Source of the DNA: Alopecurus myosuroides
Lineage: Eukaryota; Streptophyta; Magnoliopsida; Poales; Poaceae
Direction of reading: 5' to 3'
NCBI GenBank assembly: GCA_028641055.1
Contig: CM054060.1
Coordinates: 60,239,852 to 60,303,851, forward strand
Length of the DNA: 64,000 nt
Shown: positions 57,949 through 64,000 of the stretch, one piece after another
Layout: each line of letters opens with the position of its first letter
Position numbering within the stretch: position 1 is the stretch's first letter
Program-made: the position numbers and the translations under genes
Notes under the pieces: model-generated
What the model was told of the DNA's origin: nothing
Databases searched by the model: none
Seen by the model: the letters and a program-made list of their open reading frames with translations, nothing else

Positions 57949-59346
57949 TGATGACCCACAAGTATAGGGGGTCGCAAACAGTCTTCGAGGGAAGTGAAAC
58001 CCAAATTTATTGATTCGACACAAGGGGAGCCAAAGAATATTTGTGAGTCTTAACAAGTGAGTTGTCAATTCACCTACAACTGAAAGTACTTTTGTTCGTA
58101 GTGGTTTATCAGTAGTAACAGTTTTATAGTAGCAGAAGTAATGAAATAACAGCAGCAGTGGAATGAAAACAGCAGGAGCAATAGTGTTTGAAGTAAACAG
58201 CGGATTAAATACTGTAAGCATAGGGATGGATGGACGAGCGTTGCATGGATAAGAAAGTTCTAATAATGATCATGTCAGGGGCATTGCAGATAAATAAGAT
58301 AAATCATCCAAGCACTAAGTAACCATAGGCATGTGTTCCGTAAATAGTCGTACGTGCTCGCAATGAGAACTTGCACAACATCTTTTGTCCTACCAGCCCG
58401 TTTTCAGCGGGGCCTCAAGGGAACTACTGGTAATTAAGGTGTTCCTTTGAATAGAACACCGTAGCAAAGCATTAACACTCCGTGAACACATGTGATCCTC
58501 ACATCGTAGCCATCCCCTACGGTTGTCCCAATTTCTGTCACTTCGGGGCCTCGGGTTCCAGACAACGATATGTGTAAACAATTTGCAGGTATGATCAAGA
58601 AACAATAGTTATCATCGTGATTCAATAACATGTTCAGATCTGAGATCATGGCACTCGGGCCCAAAGTGGCAAGCATTAAGCATAACAAGTTGCAACAATG
58701 TCAACAACACTAATAGAGGATACTAGGCACTATGCCCTAACAATCACGGCAATATTACATGAACGATCTCATCCAATCCCTACCATCCCCTTCAGCCTAC
58801 AGCGGGGAATTACTCACACATGGATGGGGGAAACATGGATGGTCGATGGAGAGGCGTTGGTGATGATGATGGCGATGATCTCCTCCACTTCCCCGTCCCG
58901 GCAGGGTGCCAGAGCAGGAACTTCTGATCCCCGAATCGAGGTTCGGGACGGCGGCGGCGCTCTGTTGTGTTTCTGTGGAATATGACGAACCCCCTCGGGT
59001 TTTAGGATTGGAGGCTAATTGTAGTCGAAAGGGGAGTCCGAGGGGGCTCTGGGGGGCCCACACCCTATGCTGGCGCGGCCAGGGGGCCTTCGCCAGGGGG
59101 GTGTGGCCACCCCGTGGCTCCTCTCCTGGCCCCCTTCTTGCTCCCGGGGTCTTTCGGGGTGAAAACATCAATGGGCTCTTTTCTGGGCATTTTCCCAAAA
59201 GTTGATTTTTCTGCACAAAAACAAGACACCAAGGTAATTCTGCTGAAAACAACATTAGTCTGTGTTAGTGGTATTCAAAACACACAAGTTTAGAGGAAAA
59301 AAATATGAAAAGTGTTCGGAAAAGGAGATACGTTTTCGACGTATCA
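57949..59346 (-). repeat. Element A 5' LTR (1398 bp)
   Basis: On the minus strand it starts TGATACGTCGAAAACGTATC and ends CCTATACTTGTGGGTCATCA, both termini characteristic of Triticeae Athila-type families. The PBS lies immediately internal to it. A GC-rich block at 59030-59130 resembles blocks in the A and B interiors. The partner 3' LTR is not in the window. The sequence outside is TTAAG. Confidence 0.82.
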
Positions 59347-59580
59347 TTAAGCGCATCATCAATAAAATCAAGGTGATAGCTACAAATGTTGCTAGTGTTC
59401 TCCCTACCAAGGATACTAGTAGCAAGATAATAAGTGGAATATCTAAGGGAAGGAAGTTGGTTGTTTCTTATCTTCCCACGCTGGGGTGAGCGGCCATAAT
59501 CATTGGTGATTTCTCGATTGAGCACCATGAGATCAGCGGGTCTCTCCTGAATCTTCCAGGTTGTCCCGGAAGTGTTGATA
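59347..59580. other. Unassigned sequence between A and B
   Basis: AT-rich, with no convincing ORF and no match to other parts of the window. It may be the 3' part of copy B or the original target of A. Confidence 0.3.
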
Positions 59581-59976
59581 CTATAATGTTACAAAAAAGT
59601 CTCCAAGGGCAAAGAAAAAAGGACTACCATATAACTTAAAAGAAACAGTGTGACCAAATTGTGATTTTTTAAATTTAAAGCTCTCCACAAAAGTTTTTGT
59701 GAGAGTAGCATACTGAAGACTTTCAGTCTCCATGTAGCTGGTTAAACCAACTCTTTCAACAAGCATCAAGAAGTCATCCAATAGACCTGCACTTCTTAAA
59801 AATGTAAAACATGTGAAGCTAGAAGTATTAGCAATTCCATCACCTCCCGCATCATCGATGTTTGGTACAATAAGGTCTTCGTTATAAGATGGCCTCACTA
59901 AGGTGGATGAACGTGAGGGCCTTGTTCTTCTAGGAGCATCACTCCTAAATATTTCTCCAAAGTTATCGTTGTCCAT
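59581..59976 (-). pseudogene. Copy B ATHILA-type ORF, truncated
   Basis: Opens MDNDNFGEIFRSD and contains GLTSYMETESLQYATLT and FKKSQFGHTVSFKLYG, which line up with GLERFIEDEPIQYVTLT and VHYKIYN of copy A. Similarity stops after FKLYG (about 59625). The C-terminal two thirds seen in A are absent, so it is a truncated relative. Confidence 0.6.
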
Positions 59977-61088
59977 ATCTGAAATTTATCAACAATCATC
60001 ACAAAAATTGATTTCAAGCAACTACAAGGTGGAAACTACCATAGAGACTTATAGGAGAGCAAAACATGCATTAAAACTATATTATTTATACTCAAATCAA
60101 GCATGCAAACTCACATAAGTTGTCACCTACAGTACCAAAATACTCAAGAAATACTCCACCAAACAAAATTCTACTTGGATAATCGGAGGGGTCACATACC
60201 GGAGAGGAAATGCACCAAATTTCAACAAAAATTGTGGGCTGAGCAAAGAGATCAAAAAATCTCGAGGAAGAACAACAAGAACTCGGGTTCCAGGAAATCT
60301 TTTGAGTTTGTGGGGTGAGAGAGGAACCTTTGGCAGGGGAGAGAGTTAGTGGAGGGCCAGGGGGCCCCACACCATGTGCTGGCGCCACCAGAGGCAGGCC
60401 GCGCCCCCCATGGTGTGCCTGACTGGTGGGTCCCCCTGGGGTCTCCCAGGTGGCTCTCTGCCTCAATTTTGACGTAGAAGTTATTAGATTTTTCTGGAAT
60501 TTTTCGAGAAACTTTATTTTTTAGGTATTTCCAAATTTTAATAATTAATAAAAACCCAGAAAAACAAAGTGAAAAGGTTGAAAACAAAACCAAAACCAGT
60601 ACTACAGAGGTTTTAAGACACTCCAATGGAAAAATAACCAAAGAAAACAAAGGTGGAAGTGGTGAAAACAAAAATTATGGGTAGTGAAAACATGCATCAG
60701 TAATCAGGATGAAAACATGAGGAAAACATGACTATGGATGATGGAAAACATGATTATGCTAAATTAGCAAGGTGATAACAGAAGTAAACATGGTGAAAAC
60801 ATAATGGGGAAGGTGAAAACATAGTGAAAACATTGTCCTCTTCATTAAAAATCATTTTGTTAACAAGGGTGATCAAGTCTTGTTACTAGAACAATTTTTA
60901 TATGAAGCAAAACTTTTCATATCACTAAATAATTATGTTACCTCAACCTTGATAGACATAGTCCCATTCATAATAATTTCATATACTTTTGGTGGTATTG
61001 TAATGGGACAATAAAATTCTCCAATCTTGATGGTCTCAATATTTTCAATTTAATTTAAACCATATCTTCTACGAAACTTCTTGGAAAA
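59977..61088 (-). other. Copy B spacer with TGAAAACAT repeats
   Basis: Parallels 9265-10139 of A base for base in many stretches. It contains the block at 60350-60470 and GTGAAAACAT repeats at 60640-60835. There is no pol coding sequence. Confidence 0.65.
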
Positions 61089-63597
61089 TTAAACAGTATG
61101 CTCTTTATCATTAACATTAAAACTTACTTTTCCTTGATTGCAATAAATAACAACCCATGCAGTGTTAAGAAAAGGTCTCCCAAGAATAATAGACATATTA
61201 TCATCTTCAGGCATTTCCAACACAACAAAGTCGGTTAATATAGAACAATTAGTAGCAACTTGAACAGGAACATTCTCACATATACCAATAGGAATATCAG
61301 TAGATTTATCAGCCATTTGCAAAGATATATCAGTGTGTATCAATTTTTCAAGAGAGAGTCTCTTATAGAGAGAAAAAGGCGTAACACTAACTCCAACTCC
61401 CAAGTCACATAAAGCAGTTCTAACATAATTATTTTTAATAGAACAAGGGATAGTAGGAATACCAGGATCTCCAAGTTTCTTTGGAACCTTTCCATTGAAA
61501 GGTAATTAGCAAGCATAGTGGAAATTTTCTCATTAGGATTCTTCCTTTTGTTAGAGACAATATCTTTCATATATTTAGAATAAGGAGGCAGTTTAATAGC
61601 ATCAGTCAAAGGGATTTGCAAAAACAGAGGTTTCATCCACTCACAAAACTTGTTATATTGTTCTTCTACCTTTGATTTGTGTTTCTTATTAGGAAAACAC
61701 ATTTCCTTTTGTACCCAAGGCTCTCTTTCATTACCTTGTTTATTAGCAATGAAATCCTCCCTAGTATACTTCGCAGTTTTAGTTTACTTTTCAGGTTCAA
61801 CTACAGTTTCTTCTTTATTAGAAGCATCACTTTTATCATTACCACTTTCAGTTTCAGCATCATAAATAGATATACTATTAGGATCTTTAGCAGGTTCAGG
61901 AGATTCTACAACAGTTTTATGTCTCTTCTTATTTTTCTTAGAAGGAGAACTATGAATTTTAGGTTGTTGAGAATCTTGTTCAATTCTTTTAGGATGTCCT
62001 TCAGGATACAAGGGGTCTTGAGTAGAAACACCACTTCTAGTAAATATTTCATAAACATGTTTATCTCTAGTAGCATTAGCTAGCATATCTTTTTGCACTT
62101 AAGTGAGTTGATCAATTTGAGTTTGAACCATATGAAAATGTTTAACAAGCATTTTTAACATCATTAGAGGTTCTCTCAATAATACCATGCAAATTATCAA
62201 TAGCTTTAGAGTTTTCCATAAGATGGTTTTGCACTCTCATATTAAAGTTGTCTTGCTTAACAACATAATTATCAAATTCATCTAAGCATTGATCAGGTGG
62301 TTTAGAGTAGGGAATCTCTCTACTATCACAGTATTAGAGAGAGTGTACCTCAACTGTTGATGGGTGAGGAATAGGCTTACATAATTCTTCTATAGGAGGT
62401 AAATTCTTCACATCTTCATATTTAATACCCCTCTCTTTAAGAGATTTCTTGGCTTCCTTCATCACTTCATCATTTAATTCAATCATCCCTTTCTTCTTGG
62501 GTGTTGGTATTGGTGTTGGCTCTGGTGTAGGTGTAGGCTCAGGTATATTCCAATCATCATTATTTTTGGCCATTTTAGCGATTGATTCCTTTGCTTCTTC
62601 TGGAGTTCTTTTCCTGAAAATACAACCAACACAACTATCCAGGTATGTCCTAGATTCAACAGTTAGTCCATTATAAAATATATCTAGGAGCTCATTTTTA
62701 GGTAATGGATAGCCATGCCTAGCTCTTATTAAAGAACAAAACCTTGTCCAAGATTCAGGCAATTTCTCTCCTTCAATTTGCTCAAAGTTAAAGATGTCCT
62801 GCACAGCAGCATGTTGGGAACTAGCAGGAAAATATTTTTTAAATAAAGCATTAATCAAATCCAAAGGATTTGTAACAGATCTAGGTGATAGATTGTTAAA
62901 CCAAGTTTTAGCTTCATCTTTGAATGAGAAAGGGAAGATCTTGGTAACAAAATAAGTATGCAATTTAGTATCATCAGAAAATAAACTACTCAAAGATGAA
63001 AGCTCATTCATGTGTTCCATAGCACTTCTACTTTCAGTTCCACAAAAATGTTCCTTCTCAACAATAGATATGTAATATAAATCTAGAGAGAAATCATAAT
63101 CCTTGTCTCTAATGTGTATGGGACATGTGGCAAACTTTGCATCAAGAGAAGATTTATATTTCACAGCATGTCTTGCAAGAAGACTCTTAAGAGCACTTGC
63201 ACCAGTAGTAGCCCGAGCTTCTTCAATAAAGTCTTCATTAAGTTCAATATAGGTTTCATCAAGATCATCAACTCACGTGAATTAACAAGTGTACTAGCAT
63301 TTTCAACAGAAATTTCAGCATTTTCAATTTGTTTGGATTTAGCAATAGTAGCATCGAGGAAAGGACCTAGAGAACCAGTATCATCAAGCATAGTAGAAGC
63401 ATCATCAAAAGTATCAGAAACATTTTCAGACTTAGCAGAAGTAACAGTACGTGTAGCATGTGGTGGAGTAAGAAGCCTAATCATAACAGACGGTGAATCA
63501 AGAGCAACAGAGGTGTTCAGAGTTGTACCTCTCCTTGTAGTGGATGGTAATATAGGAACTTTTCCATCATGAGTCTTGCCCATGATGAAAGGCTTTG
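61089..63597 (-). pseudogene. Copy B gag-protease, multiply broken
   Basis: Homologous along its length to the A gag-protease. Gag patches AKTWFNNLSPRSV, FYNGLTVESRTYLDSC and PTPTPEPTPIPTP (63164-62334) and N-terminal LPSTTRRGTTLNTSVAL (about 63500). The protease part at 61403-61089 has IILGRPFLNTA. At least three frame changes occur (near 63165, between 62334 and 62098, and near 61500), plus in-frame stops at 62334 and 61785. The N-terminus ends at 63597, where unrelated LTR-like sequence starts. Confidence 0.8.
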
Positions 63598-64000
63598 ACA
63601 GGGGGATGCTAACCCGGTATGCCAAGCTCTGAGGAATAACCCGGCCCAAAGGATGGTGTGCAGGATTCGGCTAAGAATAAAGAAGCTTGTGAAGGCCCAA
63701 ACTTGTGGGCTTAACGGCCCGGGTTATGGGTTATTGTAAAGGAAAGTTATGGTTAGTGCGCCGTGTCCAGGTAGGATCCGAAATATGCCTTGCCGAATAA
63801 GCTAGGGGGTACGGGTGCTTTATAAACCGACCCCCAGGTCTAGTCTAGATAGAGATCTAAGAACCCTAGCAATATCGCGTGATATCGAGCATCCAGTGTA
63901 AACCCTAATCGAATTATCATATCGAGAATAGAGATCCGGCGACTTCGATTGCCGGCTATCAGATCAAATTGCACCATGTTTTCCCTTGAGCTAAACCCTC
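63598..64000 (+). repeat. Partial LTR of an unidentified element
   Basis: Homology to copy A/B gag stops at 63586-63597 and new sequence begins TGACAGGGGGATGC. It has a TATA box TATAAA at 63821-63826, followed by CTAGATAGAGATC and AACCCTAGC, the layout of a U3/R region. The orientation is inferred from the TATA box. The other end and any duplication lie outside the window. Confidence 0.45.

Noticed and set aside
59265..59528. Small ORFs around the A LTR edge
   Set aside because: They cross the LTR boundary at 59346, so they cannot predate the insertion and show no motif.

Overview
The window is intergenic repeat DNA from a large plant genome, almost certainly a grass. I infer the Pooideae (wheat, barley or oat group) because one long terminal repeat (LTR) has the TGATACGTC...ACGTATC type of terminus common in Triticeae Athila elements. 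No host gene is visible. Nearly everything belongs to nested Ty3/gypsy LTR retrotransposons, labelled A-F here.

Layout. (C) 1-7415, minus strand: a Tekay-like chromovirus with ~4.9 kb LTRs, its 3' LTR cut by the window edge and its interior reduced to a ~1.1 kb relic by deletions. (A) 7416-12760 and 57755-59346, minus strand: an Athila-like element with gag, protease and an ATHILA-type ORF but no reverse transcriptase or integrase. It is split by F. (F) 12766-57749, minus strand: a Tat-lineage element with 885 bp LTRs, TSD GCAGT, gag, PR, RT, two RNase H domains and IN, plus a long intron-containing gene on the opposite strand downstream of pol. (D) 13258-28056, plus strand, TSD GTGAG: an apparently intact 14.8 kb Tekay-like element inside the F 3' LTR. 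(E) 41281-56414, plus strand, TSD ATGTT: a sister of D inside F gag, with a frameshift in its own gag. (B) about 59581-63597, minus strand: a second, decayed Athila-like copy. From 63598 an unrelated partial LTR begins.

Nesting and LTR divergence agree on order of insertion: A before F, then E and D. By-eye LTR differences are roughly 20 in 885 bp for F, 20 in 4.65 kb for E, and only a few in 4.48 kb for D.

The most unusual signal is in C, D and E. Their very long LTRs look like self-contained split genes: a TATA box, donor sites, a conserved exon of exactly 78 nt in all three subfamilies, a GC-AG intron, and a last exon encoding an acidic tail ending in AADE-stop. Reading phase is preserved across the introns, and length changes are in-frame. 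In C this joins to an exon with an ATG, giving a predicted 89-aa protein. The presumed intron carries tRNA-like A/B-box sequences. The same elements also have an extra ORF between PBS and gag, preceded by a conserved 63-nt leader exon ending at a GTAAGG donor in frame with it.

All splicing claims are inferred from sequence signals and phase; no transcript data were available. Protein family names come from recognising motifs, not from searches.
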